A stretch of DNA of 64,000 nucleotides from Hirundichthys speculiger (Eukaryota; Chordata; Actinopteri; Beloniformes; Exocoetidae). The position numbers and the translations under genes were made by a program. Below, one piece after another: positions 1 through 12,427 of this stretch; position 1 is the stretch's first letter, and each line of letters opens with the position of its first letter. The DNA lies in NCBI GenBank assembly GCA_018398805.1, contig JAGFBZ010002341.1:536001-600000 (forward strand), written 5' to 3'. Below the pieces are notes generated by a model, which did not search any database, was not told the origin of the DNA, and saw nothing but the letters and a program-made list of their open reading frames with translations.

Positions 1-208
1 ATTTGCAGAATCAGGTAGCAATAACTAGAAAATAATACTGAGGCAGTTAATATTTGTTTGCCTTATACTAATTAACTTATGTTAATTTGTCAATTCCTTT
101 TCAGCCAGTTGTTTTTTTTGTCACATCATATTCAGTGTACATTTTTTTTTCTTTTTGTAAATGTGATACTGGTAATTGAGAGAGGCTTTGAAATAGCAGC
201 TATTACCC

Positions 209-1828
209 ATCTATCATCCATTCATTAACTGCAGCTTATCCCAGTACGGGTCGGGGGGGGCAGTTGTCTCAGGAAAGAAGCCCTGACCTCTTTTTTTCCG
301 GGCCATCTCCTCCAGCTCTTCCGGGAACATACGAAGGCATCCTAGCCTAGAGATATAATCTGTCCAGAGTGTCCTGGGTCTGCCTCGGGACCTCCTCCTG
401 CTTGGACATGCACCACCTGAGGGAGGTGTCTGTGGGGACATCCTCACCAGATGCCTGAACCACCTCAGCCGGCTCCTTTTAATGGAGAAGCAGCAGCTCT
501 ACTCCACGTGTCCAGCCACCCTACGGGGGAAAAAAAAACCTGAAACTAATTTCTGCTGGTTTTACGCCTGATCTTATTCTTTTGGTCATGACCCACAGTT
601 TGTGAGAATAGGAACAAAGGTCGAACGGTAAATAAAGTGTCTTGCCTTTTGGCTTGGGTCCTTCCTCACCGGTGGAGTCTGCAGTATTGTAGATTGTGCA
701 TCGATCCGCCTGCTGATATTTTCTGACTGGAAACCATCGTCTCAGATTTGGAGGTGCTGATTCTCATCCCTGCTGGGTCACGCTTGGTTGCGGACCGCTC
801 AGAAGAAAGCTGCTGGAGTTCATGGCTCAATGGAGCCAACAGGACTTCATCATCTTCAAAAAGCAGGGATGGAATCCAACTCCCACCTGAAATGAATCTA
901 AGTAACGGGAACATGGACCAAATTCTCAGGCCACTCTTTTATAGACTGAAAAGCTCATAATTAATGGGTCCAGTGCCCCCGTACTCTGAGAATACCTCAC
1001 GAAGTACCCAGAGGGACGTAGTCCTCTCCAATAAACTGGTTGGTCAAACTCCCATGCTCCCTCCTGTATCCAAGGAAGAGTATAGAGCAAGTCCAGGGTT
1101 TCACAGCCAGGATGGTACTAGGGGTGTGAAAAAAAATCAATTTGGCAATATATCACGATTTTCGGCCGCCCAATATATTGATTTTTCAGCTCCTAATGTC
1201 AATTTTTTAGGAAAATACTTAAATGTGCAAAAACAATAATAAAAAACAATAAATAGGTTGTTTTGAAGCAAATAGTTTTGACTCCCTGTTTTGTCCTCTG
1301 AATGATCAATATCTGATGAACATATACGACAACTTGATTTTTCATCTCTACTTTAAATTTTGATATTGACTGGGTAGAATGTCACAATACATCGCGATAT
1401 CGCGATATTGTATTGTGACCCAAGTATCATGATATATCGTATTGCGAGGTCCTCGCCAATACTCACCCCTAGATGGTACCCACGCTGTTCCACAGTCGAT
1501 CAGACTTTCTTCTCTAGCATCCCTTCCATAAACCTCACCAGGAGGCTGAGGAGTATGGATCACACCTTCCCAGTCCTCTTCTTTAAAAGGGGAGCCACCA
1601 CACCAATCTGACATTTCAGAGACTCTGCCCATGATGTCCACGCAGTGTCGCAGAGTCGTGTCAATCAAGACAGCCTCACAGCATCCAGAGCCTTGAGGAA
1701 CTCAGGGCGGATCTAATCCACGCCTGGACACCTAGCATCATGGAGCTTTTTAACTACTTCAACGAGCTCAGCTCTAACAGTGGGCGAGTCCAACCCAGAG
1801 TCTGCAGACTCAGCCTCAGTGATAAGAG
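209..1828 (-). mobile_element. RTE/Rex-like LINE remnant (3' half), split by a hAT MITE
   Basis: Read on the minus strand, this is the decayed 3' part of a non-LTR retrotransposon. Going from high to low coordinates, it has the region upstream of the reverse transcriptase core (about 1828-1480), an RT core piece near 666-914 and a C-terminal piece at 214-447. In the RT core the usual F-A-D-D motif reads F-E-D-D and is followed by a recognisable 'GMRISTSKSE' block. The C-terminal piece has the typical 'RGRPRTLWTDYISRL' and 'PEELEEMA' words. The 3' end at 209 is an ATGGATGA-type tail seen in complement. The same element type recurs at 52748-54660. Frames are broken by stops and indels, so it is non-functional. 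The clade name is from memory and uncertain. Confidence 0.8.
1119..1471. mobile_element. hAT MITE, family A copy 1
   Basis: A 353-bp non-autonomous element with inverted ends TAGGGGTGTGA and TCACCCCTA, flanked by perfect 8-bp duplications GATGGTAC (1111-1118 and 1472-1479). The 8-bp TSD and the end sequence place it in the hAT superfamily. The interior is AT-rich with no coding capacity and has repeated ATATCG-type subterminal motifs. It sits inside the LINE at 209-1828 and is therefore younger than it. Related copies are at 40472-40876 and 47744-48208. Confidence 0.9.
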
Positions 1829-3452
1829 GACAAGAGGATAAAAGGACAAGGATGAAGCGTGCCACATAAACTGGCACTAGCAATCTGTTGCAGCACCATC
1901 ACTCTACCAATAATATGCTTACCGTACTTAACCGCCAGTTGGAGGAAAAAAATTCCGCCCTGCCTTTGATGTTTAACCATCATAAATCACATTTAGTAGA
2001 AAATGCAAAATCATTTCTGGTCACTTGAATCCTTTTTCTTGCTGGTAGGGGTGCACAAATTGATACAAACCTTGCAACTGCTTAGATCTATTAAATAAGA
2101 TATCATTTTTTTTAGCAGAAATCTCCATAATAGGTCTAGTTAGGCTGATTCTCCAACTTCAGAGTGCTTTGAATGCTGTTCACTGCATCAAATTCAACAA
2201 AAAAATGACTTAAGCTATTCGCCAAACCCCACTTCCACAAACAAAAAAAAAACAAAAGAAAAAGTGTCCGTTTAGGATCCAGGCTTATGCAGAATTTTAT
2301 TCTGTATTAACTGAGAGTTAAATGGTCCTCTATAGGTTCATAAGAAGCTTAGGTGTAGTAATGAGATGACGTCGTTTGTGGGTCAACCGACTGGTATGAC
2401 ATGGCACAAAACATCTGTGGCAGGAATTAAATCCATATTAATGTTCCCTGAGTGGTGTCTGTTGGAAAAATTCCAAGAAAAATGCTGCTAATAATTCCAG
2501 TTTGTGTCCAACGTCGGATGGAGAGAATTACATTAAAGAGCAGCATGCTCATCTTGGTGGTTTGGAAAATAATTTAAACGTCATAATGTGGTTGTACAAC
2601 TGCATTACAATGCACTGCATTTTTCTCTCCATGAAAGCTTTGCTACTGCCCCCAGGTATTAAGCAAACCACCCCCCCCACCCCCCCAATCCAGGGGTGTG
2701 GTTCAGGAAATTCCCATGGGTATCTCAATAGGTGTCAAGAACAGTGTGGCATAACTGAAAGCAACGCAGCGTGATTGTGATAGTATGGTGGGCTACAAAT
2801 AGAAAGGGGAAATGGGTTAATTACTGAGATGTCAAAACAGCCAGGAGTGGAACATGATTTAGCATGGTTAAACAGGCACAGCGGAAGCATGTTTCCAGGC
2901 TTGCCGCGGGGAGTGTGACATGGTATCCAACGTGTTGTGAAACAGCAACGTATCTCAAGAGGCCAGGCTGTTCAGTGCTTTGAAGCTGTGCTGGGATTCA
3001 GAGACTGCAGCTCCCGTATGAACTGCAAAAGAGAAGAAAAAAAAAAGAAATTGAGATACATTAAAGTCACGGCTCAGCTGATGAGCTGGACTGCTTCGCT
3101 TTAGTGGGATGCATTATCTGGGTTATGAGTGGGACTGCAAGTGCAGTATGAGCGGTTGTGTGCGCTTTAATGCGCCTCTGTGATGTTAAATTTTTTTTAG
3201 CTGGTTGTCATTCACTTTTACAGCTTAATCTATAATCTGCCATTTGTAAAACATGAGTAAGCAGGAGGGCCTGATGAGGAACCTCTTAAGTGAAATCTAG
3301 ACCTAATCTGTATATGCGTTGACTTGGTTTCCTCTGTATTAAGAGTGAGGGGGACGTTCAGCTGCACTACGGGATTTTCATTTATTTATTTCACTTTAGT
3401 CCATTCTTTCCTCTTTCACCTGCTTCCTTCCGTTCAAGCTCGATGAGAGTTT
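1829..3452. other. No gene seen; a solo hAT end near 2046
   Basis: About 1.6 kb without a supported gene. At 2046 a TAGGGGTGCACAAATTGATA stretch looks like one end of another hAT element, but no matching partner end or TSD is visible nearby. A C-rich tract lies near 2673-2692. The open frames here are short and resemble no family I recognise. Confidence 0.5.
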
Positions 3453-3575
3453 TCCGGAGCCCATCACCGCCTAAAGCATGGACGGGTCACCTATTCGTTG
3501 CAGGGCCGCCCGCAGGAACAATCATGCACACTCAAAATCAATCCCATGGTAGATTTACAATCAATTATGTTCAGT
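3453..3575 (+). repeat. Dispersed fish repeat fragment (GGAGCCCATC type)
   Basis: Contains the words CGGAGCCCATCACCGCC, GACGGGTCACCTATTCGTTG and GCAGGGCCG, in the same order as a common dispersed fish repeat (a retroelement tail or SINE-like sequence). A related fragment lies at 12428-12540. The family name is not certain. Confidence 0.55.
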
Positions 3576-4006
3576 CACAGCGCCATGCAGTTTTGGGAGA
3601 GCACTTTCAGATATGTATTTCTGACCCTGCCAACTGTACAGCGACTCTGTGTTCAATTAAGCACCAATATGAAATTTTGATGACCTACAGGGGCTGTACA
3701 TTTAGATTAATGAATTGTACAGTTTATGTCTGCTGTTGTCGTGGGCTTCTGGATCTTTTTTGGGTAATTTCTCTTGTTCCTGAAATGCCACCTCCAGACA
3801 TGGCCGATGCGGCTCCTCTGACTTTATAGACTGCTCATGTCCTTTCACTTGATTGCACCTGGATAAATATTATGCTCAGGTTGCATTTAGCAAACTTGGT
3901 TCCACCTCTGGAAACCACATGAAGACCATTCCGGCGTAAAATAATAGCATAATGTTAACAAAACACAAATGCCAGATGGCTGGCACCGTTTTTCCACCTG
4001 CTGACT

Positions 4007-4051
4007 CAACACAGGAAGTTGCAAGGAAATATTGCATAACTTCCTGTGTTG
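4007..4051. repeat. Short perfect inverted repeat (hairpin 1)
   Basis: Arms of 14 bp (4007-4020 and 4038-4051, CAACACAGGAAGTT and its exact complement) flank a 17-nt centre that can add a GCAA/TTGC stem. No TSD was identified. Confidence 0.7.
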
Positions 4052-4524
4052 GAAGAGTAATTGGGATTCTGTTGGTAAAAACGTTGCACTACTGGATGGC
4101 ACAGAGACTCTGTGAATATTTCTGATGCTGACATGGGAATCAGAACAACTTCAGATAATCAAGGCAAACATGAGAAATCCACGCCAGCTCTACACAATTC
4201 ACTTAAATGAGAGTTTTGAAGTTTGAAAGTCAAAAATGTCTGGTAAGAAATGATAAAAGGTGAAGCAGTTGTTAGGGTGCTTCAGTAGCATTTTATCAAA
4301 CTTAAGTCCTGTATTGAATCTTCCAGGAGGATTATTTCTATTCATTTTGTTAGGAATTAAGTGGAAAAAGCATAAAAAATAAGACATTGCTCCTAAGTTA
4401 TTCCTAACTGAACATAAAGATTTGATGGTGATAAAATAAGAAATCAAAGTAAAATGAATGGGAATATAATTGTTATAATCAGTGTTGATATTTACTTACT
4501 TTAGTTATATTTTATTGCCTAAAC

Positions 4525-4605
4525 CAGTGGTTCTCAAACTTTTAATACTGCGTACCAGCTGAGAAACTGTTCAGCTCTCCGAGTACCACAGTTTGCACAC
4601 CACTG
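4525..4605. mobile_element. 81-bp hAT MITE (CAGTGGTTCTC type)
   Basis: Begins CAGTGGTTCTCAAACTTTT and ends CACCACTG, flanked by perfect 8-bp duplications GCCTAAAC (4517-4524 and 4606-4613). It is too short to code. The end sequence matches the Charlie-like hAT MITE type. Confidence 0.9.
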
Positions 4606-4613
4606 GCCTAAAC

Positions 4614-6312
4614 TAAAGAAGTTATCACGATACGCCACCGTGTAAACAACTCTGAGCCTCTCACTCAGCAGTGAACTTCACGCCTCGGTACCCATCACTG
4701 CTGCCAACTTGGCAACTTTGCCGCTAGATTTCATGACTTTGCTTAAAATAAATAGATGAATAAATCAAGTCCCCCTCAAGTGGACTTGTCAGACCTGTTT
4801 AGTGGTGTTTAGTTTCCGCTGCCCAAAAGCACCTCGTGGGGTTTTGTTTTTTAACTTGTTTACTTTCGTGACAGTCGTCGTTCCAGATGTGCAACAGCAA
4901 GATGTTGACCCGTTGCTGCAGGCAGATGTTTCTCCTGCTCTGGTGAGGAGAAACACCTGCGACAGCGATCTTCACATGCATGTTGTGGTGGTTTGTTGCC
5001 TTTATCGAGCCTGAGTGCTGGGTTAGGGCCCCCCCACCACCACCACCACCATAATCTGTCTCATTTTTGTCTTACAAATACAAATACAACTTTTACATAA
5101 AAGGAGAACAGTGATTTTTTTTTCCTTCACCATGCAAGTGAAAAAAGAAAAATAACAGATGGTTGCATAATTACTCCTAAATATTTCGACTGTTTCATTT
5201 TGTATGTTAACACTAACATTTTTTTTTTTTTAAATTTGAATGGTTATTGCATCAGATAATAATTACACAACTCATATCAGAGATGTTGGAATAACGTGAA
5301 TAATGCAAAGTTAAAAGTTCAATGCAAAGAAGAAAACATCAGCACATTGAGCTTTATTTCTTTGCAGACAGAAGCCAAGACATTTCATTTTTCTTCTCAT
5401 CAGCTTCCTTTCTAAACTTTAAAGAGGCATTTATGAATGTGTCTCTGTGTCAGTGATTGAAGGTTTTCCAAAGTAATCCCTCGTCCATACTAATATCTGA
5501 AAATTAGTGTAAATGAAGGGTTTGATGCAGTCCTGATCGAGGGATCGTGGGTATCCAGTTTACATCCTGAAACTCCTCCAATCTGCACCGTAGAAGACAA
5601 AATATGCAAATTCTTTCCCATCTTTCTTTGACAAACATTTGCCAAATCATTTTGTCTGTTTACCAACAGAAGACGAACCGAAGGCCCTCTGCCCTTCTTT
5701 GAACTCGAAATACTCGGCCTTATGTTGATACTGATTTAGTACCAAATCATAGTTGCAAATTCAAAATCATCTGTATGAAATCTTTTTATTTTTCAAACCT
5801 CATTACTGATCCTAGTTTGCAGCCATGCCAGCTTTTTTTTTTTAATGTCTTGCATCCCTGCAAAAAAAAAAAAGGAAAAAAAAGACAGAACTATAATAAT
5901 GATTTCACTATTTGTACGCCATGTTTCGTTAACAGCTGAATGCTGCGTCTGCAGTGACCTCAATGCGGGTTTCTCTCGAACCTGGAACTTTTTCCCAGGT
6001 TGCATTGCTGCGACAGCATAGAGAGGTTTTGTTTCTCGAGCACGAACACACAGCGGCCCAACACCATAACGCTTCCATCCGCCTCCTGATATCATCAAAT
6101 GAAAACTGCACCGCAGATGGAACGCGTCATTTAACATTCCAGCGGCACGCGGAGCGAGAGAGCAGAGCCGCGGGGTTATCAAAGCTCGGAGCACCGGCTC
6201 CAAGTCTGATGGGCGGGGACATCAGTACGAAGAGTTATTCTGGGGGTGTCTGGAGCCACCGTGGCCTAGGTTAATGTTTAATGCCCCCACCCTGTAGCTT
6301 TGAGGTGACAGG
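4614..6312. other. No gene seen; CCA microsatellite and a CpG-rich patch
   Basis: Unique-looking sequence with a CCA-type microsatellite near 5032-5050 and several A/T runs. The part from about 5930 to 6230 is clearly richer in G, C and CpG than its surroundings and has overlapping open frames on both strands, none with a recognisable domain. It could be regulatory sequence or the edge of an unannotated exon. Nothing here proves either. Confidence 0.45.
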
Positions 6313-6619
6313 TAGAGGTGGGCGGATCTATCCAAATATTGATAATATCGATACCAATGCTGGTATTGATATCGAATGATACTCGTGTAAAAAGATCGAT
6401 ACTCAAGCTTTTCTTCTCTCCTACAAGACTGTGGCAAAGTGCGAATTCATTGAAGTCACGTGGCCCGGCGGCGCCAGCCAAACAAGCATGCAGATAGAGC
6501 CTGGCCCCTCCCCCCGGCCCCACCCACTCAGTGGTCTCTCCCCCCCCCCTTGTGGACACACAGACATCATGGAGAGAGATAAGGAAGCAGAAGAATCAAG
6601 AATGGCAGAAAGGAAAAGG

Positions 6620-6750
6620 AGTCTGATTTGGCTATATTTTATTCCTGAAATCAAGACAACGGCAAGTTGTGTAGTTTGTTAAAAGGCTGTAAAATACAGT
6701 GGAAACACTACTAATGTATTTAAGCACATGAAAAACCATGCACAAGAAAA
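6620..6750 (+). pseudogene. Broken hAT transposase BED zinc finger
   Basis: One frame reads SLIWLYF...ASCVVC and meets a stop at 6680-6682. The same frame then continues with YSGNTTNVFKHMKNHAQ. Together these give the BED-finger layout: aromatic W-x-Y-F start, C-x2-C, then a helix carrying H-x4-H. The finger would bind DNA, normally the transposon ends. The in-frame stop between the cysteine and histidine halves, and the missing catalytic core, make it a pseudogene. Confidence 0.8.
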
Positions 6751-7008
6751 CGAAGAGACATCCCCCATTCCCTGGGCCTGACAGACTCAACCCTGAGACA
6801 GAAGTCATTGACAGACACCTTGCAGTCCAACAGAGTATCCAGGTAGATCAGTGGTCATCTTCAGCATCAATTCATATTAACTTTCAAAGTACATGTTACT
6901 TAAGTCTTATGTTACTGGAGCCAACTAAAAAAAATATAATTAAGACCTTGAAACAACCCAGTACATGTCATGTATCCCATTGAAAGGTGTTATCTAGGAT
7001 AAAAACAT

Positions 7009-7210
7009 AAGATAAGACTTTATTTATCCCACAGTGGGAACATTTATAGAGTTAAAGCAACAGGAAAGTGCACACAGTTCAAACAAAATTACAAAAGTAT
7101 TAAAAGATATAATAGTTGACTAGAAAAAAACATTATGAACAGAACAATTCACCTCCAAGGAATATTTACACAAAATATTGTGATTATAAAGAATTGCCAA
7201 AATGTTATCC
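7009..7210 (-). mobile_element. Nested 3' tail of a LINE
   Basis: Starts with AAGATAAGACTTTATTTATC followed by CCCACAGTGGGAA, the complement of a LINE 3' end with an ATAAAGTCTTATCTT-like tail. The same kind of tail occurs on the plus strand at 63170-63263. It interrupts the hAT element at 6313-7384. The right boundary is approximate. Confidence 0.6.
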
Positions 7211-7487
7211 CAGGTTTTTAACAAAATAATGCAAAGTTAAAATCACAAAAACACCAAAAGGTCAGCAGTTTATTGATAGATTAAGCTTAATATGAAAAAG
7301 TATCAGTATTGGTATCAGCGATACTGGCCCTGTATTTACTTGGTATTGGATCGATACCAAAATTCCCAGTATCGCCCGGCTCTACTGACAGGAGGCCTGA
7401 CCCGTTTCGTTGCGTCATTAACACGCAGACACATTTTATTAACAGGACGGGAAGAACGTGGATGAGAGAAACGACGGCAGCAAATCT

Positions 7488-7513
7488 CCCCCCCCCCCCC
7501 CCCCCCCCCCCCC
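7488..7513 (+). repeat. 26-nt poly-C tract
   Basis: An uninterrupted run of 26 cytosines. Its length is likely variable and prone to assembly error, and the complement could form G-quadruplexes. Confidence 0.95.
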
Positions 7514-10500
7514 TCGGAGACAAACCACTGAGAATTTGAAGCATTTTGCTGCATTTGTTTACATCTTCAGGCCCTTTTCCATTGTTTTTCTGGAGTTTCC
7601 GTGAATTAAAGTTCGCCTCACAGACACAAACGCAGCACTGGAACATTTTAGAATTAATGCATTAACTCCCTCAATTAATCGTCTCATCGGGGGAAAGCAG
7701 TTATGCTGACTGTACCGGGCTGATTATCGCCGAGCATCTGGCAGCTGAAAAGCTCGCTGTTAATCAGGGTGTTGTTGTTTGAGGAGCGTTGCACTGAGCA
7801 GGATGGAGGAAATACAAGCTCACGCTGGCTGAGCTGCAGTAATGAGGTGTGCACGTTTGGAAACCACTGCTGCTGCAGGTTTTCAAGAAGGAAAAAATGA
7901 GCTCAGAAGTTCAATAAAGCAGAAAATATGTATTTTTATAAAGCAGGGGAATTCTTTCCTTGAGTAATTTCAGATTTTTTTCAAAATAGTAATGAATATA
8001 ATACAAATAATGCAAGGTCTGGGGCTGTCGTTTCTAATCACTTATTAATAAAGATCCAACGCTGGACAACAGCTTAAAGGGCAGAGAAAATCTATGTTTT
8101 TTTTTAATATAAACTTAAAATTTCGTAAATGCTTGAATTAACAGAAATAGCTTCACTTTTACATTTAGACTGACTGCATTGCATAAACAGTTAGTAAGAA
8201 AAGGAAAGAGTAAGAAGGGATTGACCTCCATGTCGTTTAAAAACCCAGTTAACCAGCAGATGACCAGCTTCAGATTTAACTCGGGCTTGAGCTGTTGTCA
8301 CATTAATACCATCCAGCTGTTTATGAGAACTGACGAATATCTGGCCAGCTGATGGGCGCTTTCTTAGGTCTAGAAGTATTACGTGGTATTTGGATGATGA
8401 GAGCTTTTATGATTTTTGCACCTCATTTTCACAATAATACACTTGGAACAAAACATTTACGACCTGATGAACGTTCAGACTTTGAGCTCTATTTACAGAG
8501 GTTTCATAAAAAATATAGCACTTGCTTTTTTAAGCAAAATATCTTCATTTACAAATTATATGGGCAAAGTGACACAATTGTAAATATAACCGTACATTTT
8601 TCTGCTTTTATTAAAAAAAGAAAACAACATAACAATCCGTGACTGCCTGAAGTCTAGAGTTCACGCACCAAATTCAGAGTTTCCTCCCTGGATGTGCTCT
8701 GCAGAGGCATTTCCTCCAGCCAGCTTCTGCTGCCCGTTGGTGGGCCTTTCTGCCTCCAGTTGGGTCCCCAGGAACAGAAAAGCAGGCTACGCAGGACCGA
8801 GATCAAGCGACTGACTGGACTTTAGACAAAAACCTGTTTGGTTTCTTTGAATCAAAAGGTCTAGCGTTTCTTTCACAGGATGTTTCGGGTGATTGTCCAC
8901 CTGCGCTGGGAGGTTCCTCTTGTCAGTTTTATAGCATCTGTCATAAACGTGAGCAGAGACTATAGTTCTATACAAGTCAGAATTCATCTTTCGACTTCTA
9001 TCATCACTTACATCATCAATGTTATCATCGGTGAGCCTCTTGTTGTCTTTTGTTGTTGTTAAGCTCACCATTTCTTTTCCACTTGCACTGAGCTCTCCTT
9101 GGACTTGATATTGATAGTTTCAAACTGCTACTCAATGCTAACCTAATACCTGATACCCCCCCCCCAGACCTTTTATCTGCTTCGTTTGTCTTGAAATAAT
9201 GAGGCAATGGACTGCACCGGCCCAGTTAACTTCCTCCAAATACTTTTGAGCTCCTCAAGAGTGGATGTTCTTGGCTTTGATTCCTGAATGGTTAATGGAT
9301 TATTTTTTTTGTGAAGCCTTTTGAATTAAAATTTAAAGGTCCACATTTTGATAACATCTTGATTATTTTCTTTCAGATCGGTTATGGTGGCATAAAGGCT
9401 GGCTCATAAATACTCCTGGACTGAACTTTGCCCAGCTACACATCTGTTCCCGGCAGCACTGGCCGCTGGTAGAAAGCTCCGTTTATTCAAACGTTTATTA
9501 TGGGATGCTGTTGGCTAACGTCGATGCTTGACCTTCATCAACGTCCCCATTTTTCTCCGTCAAACAGGACGTAATGAGAATGCTGCCGTTGTAAATTTAG
9601 GATTTATAGACGAGTGCGACTGGTCAAATGACTTTTCACTATTAAATAGAGGAAATGAAGTAATGTTGTTTACACCTGCTTCGTACATCTGGACTTAGAC
9701 TGCTTACTGAGACATATCAAATTACAGGCCTGGAAAGTTTCCTTCTTGCTGAAATGATGAGATCAGTGGAGTATCTTAAAGCTCTGTGTTCAGCTGACAA
9801 ATTCTCCCTGCAGAGTCACAGAAGACATTATCCGGCTCCTTTGACAGGCTGCTAGAACTGTGTGGCATAAATTCACGTTCAGACGGGCAATCTGGCATAA
9901 ACGGCAAGGTAATATTTTATCTGAAGCACAGTTTTTCTCATCTACTAAACCCCTTAAAATTGTATTTGTGGCCATTTTAAGGGAAATATAAAGTAAGTAA
10001 TTTCAATTTACAGTGGATATCTGGCAATGGGATTGCAGTGGGTGCGTTTTCTCGGCAGTCATGCACAAATCGGCATAAATCACACCCCCCGCCCACCTCC
10101 TGAAAAACTGGTCAAGTCTTTCCTGTCCTCTGTAGCTCAATGTAACCAGCAACTGTGGTGATTTCTGACCCGTTTGTATTCTTGATCAATCAACTCTCCT
10201 CCTCTCCAGTATGGACTTACACATACGTTTTCTCTTCTTGTCGATATGAATCACACGTGACAGAGCTGTTGTATTCACATGGAGATCTGATCTAAATTAA
10301 ACAATATGGTTTAAGTAGTACCCTAAATCAGATTTTTGAGCCTAAACTGAGGACTGACAGTTAAGGAAAAACTAGAGACCTTTTCTTTTTAAAGATTTGT
10401 ATCGATGTTTTACCAAGGAACTTTCTGGGATCTCTGAATGGCCTTTGATGTAGAGTGTCTTGGCATTACTTTAGAAAAAGTGTTTTTATATTCATTTTTT

Positions 10501-10606
10501 TGTGCAAATATGAAAGAGATCTTGAAAGAGCACAGGACTATAATCTGATTGTGTTTTTGGCTAATTGATTATAAATGCCATCTATTATCTTTATCTATTT
10601 ATATAG
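7514..10606. other. No gene seen over about 3.1 kb
   Basis: AT-rich, apparently unique DNA. Short open frames occur but none has a recognisable domain, a splice-like context or continuity with neighbouring frames. A short C run lies near 9157-9165. Confidence 0.5.
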
Positions 10607-10608
10607 TA

Positions 10609-11361
10609 CAGTGGTACCTCTATTTACGAACGTCTCTACTTACGAAATTTTCAGGTTACGAAACGCGTCAACGAGAAAATATTGCCTCTTGTTACGAAAG
10701 AAATTTCAGGATACGAAAGGCAAAAATACAGTACACGCTGCTAGTCGCAGCTCCCAGAGTTTACTGAACGTAAACATACTTGCCGGCTCTGTATCTCGGT
10801 TTGAAAGTGGTGCATCCGAGCTGCTCTGTCATTGGCTATCGCCTAGCATCTTCCTGGCATCCCATTGGCTGGGAGGGCCCCTTGTCTGTATGAGCGTAAC
10901 CCAGCAACTCAGGTAAATGAACGATTTTTACCTCCACCAAGGAAGTAATATTTTTGCCGGCGTTTGTCTGTCTGTCTGTCTGTGTTCAAGATAACTCAGA
11001 AAGTTATGGATGGATTTTGATGAAATTTTCAGGAGTTGTCGGAAATGTGAAAAGGAAGAACTGATTTCATTTTGGGTGTGATCCGGAAGAAATCCTGGAT
11101 CACTTTCAAATTTTCGATAATTGTTGCGCTTGGTATAGGTCTGCGCTCTTCGAGTGCTTTTCTAGTTCTAACATGTATTTCTTACAGGTTTTTCTGTCAT
11201 TTCATGTATGAGTTATAATTTATAAAAAAATTATGTTCGAATTTTGGGGGGCTTGAAACGGATTAGGGCATTTACCTGAAAAACACATCTCTACTTATGA
11301 AATTTTCAGGTTACAAAACTACTTCCAGAACCAATTAATTTCGTGAGTAGAGGTACCGCTG
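10609..11361. mobile_element. Tigger/pogo-like MITE (CAGTGGTACC ends)
   Basis: Ends CAGTGGTACCTCTATTTACG and GTAGAGGTACCGCTG are inverted repeats bounded by TA dinucleotides (10607-10608 and 11362-11363), as expected for Tc1/mariner-type insertion, probably of the Tigger/pogo branch. The interior repeats the 'cttacgaa' word near both ends. A Helitron-like repeat (10931-11165) is nested inside. No transposase is left. Confidence 0.8.
10931..11165 (+). mobile_element. Helitron-like non-autonomous repeat, copy 1 (internally deleted)
   Basis: Starts CCTCCACCAAGGAAG, passes through a (TGTC)n stretch and a conserved 'gttatggatggattttgatgaaattttcag'-type block (11003-11033), and ends GTGCTTTTCTAG. 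The last 25 bases hold a 6-bp stem GCGCTC/GAGTGC with a 3-nt loop, then TTTTCTAG. That arrangement resembles a Helitron 3' hairpin followed by CTRR. It is nested in the Tigger-like MITE. A longer copy lies at 20475-20869 on the other strand. The superfamily call is inference. Confidence 0.6.
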
Positions 11362-12427
11362 TATTATATATAGTGGTCTGCCACGGACTGTCAATTAAAT
11401 TATCCTAGAAAGGGATGGGGCTAATAAATGGTTGATTATATTTGGAAATCTGCATTACATTGAAGAGCATACGGTTGGCCTCAGTGGATGTCAGTGCTTG
11501 CTAAATATCATACTGTCTACATGTGCCTGGTGTGTTGTGATTTGTAAAAACCTTGGTGAAATACAAAAACTTCCCACAGGTGCAGCTGGAGCTTAGCAAC
11601 AAGTCAATAAGACACTGGTTTTATGAGGATATTTTATTTTAATTATTTTAATTAGCAGGATGTAATTCTTTAGTGGAAACAGCAAGGGGAAAAGCTTTTC
11701 ACTTAATAGCACAATTTGTTAAGGTGACTAACATGAAAGGTCAGCCCTTCCTTTTGCATCTTGTTAGTATTGATTCTCCTACATATGCCAAATTCAATAT
11801 CCAGCTTCATGCCTGTTTTTTTTTACGTTTCCTATTTTAACATTGTGTACTTGTTCTCTCTAGGTAATAAGCAGAGTTGGTACATGTTTACATGTAATAT
11901 CTTATATTCCAAAAAGCCTTTAAAGATAATATGTTAACTGTCTTTTACTCTCATAGAAGTCCGACCTCCTGAACTATGAGGAAAAAAGTTGATTATGTTT
12001 ACTCTTAATTATTATTTTTTGTGTAAATTTAATGAGTTATTAAATATGTTTCCTCTATGATTTGCATGGCACTGTGATGGCCTCCTGATCTTTAGTGCCA
12101 AGCTGCTGTAACTAAGATGACTTCATTGGTACGGCATGTTCTGTGAAACCCACGGCGAGCATCTCTAACCATGTTGATATTGATTACTAAAAGAAAACAA
12201 GATCTAGCATTTCCTACTTGATGGAAAGTAAAGCAAATGTATGACTAGACCAGCCTGATTTCACGTTGAAGCACATACTGTAACAGCTCTGCTTTTGCCA
12301 CATCTCCTGATCTGTGTTGGGAAAATGTGAGGTGGGAACACATTAGTTGGCTGTTGTTTTGTGGACGATGACGTTCATGTGACATCCAGCCTTCTGTTTT
12401 CTCGAACCATTTTTTCCTGTTGGGGGT

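Larger units (their letters stand above)
6313..7384 (+). mobile_element. Internally deleted hAT element with BED-finger remnant
   Basis: A 1,072-bp element with ends TAGAGGTGGGCGG and CCGGCTCTA (imperfect inverted repeats), flanked by near-identical 8-bp duplications GTGACAGG (6305-6312) and CTGACAGG (7385-7392). Subterminal sequence is rich in ATCGATA motifs. It keeps the N-terminal BED zinc-finger coding part of a transposase near 6620-6750 but lacks the catalytic and dimerisation regions. A minus-strand LINE tail is inserted near 7009-7210, and a 26-C homopolymer lies at 7488-7513, just beyond the right end. Confidence 0.87.

Noticed and set aside
7287..7646. A minus-strand frame with a poly-glycine run
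   Set aside because: The glycine run is the 26-C homopolymer read in complement, and the rest crosses a hAT boundary.
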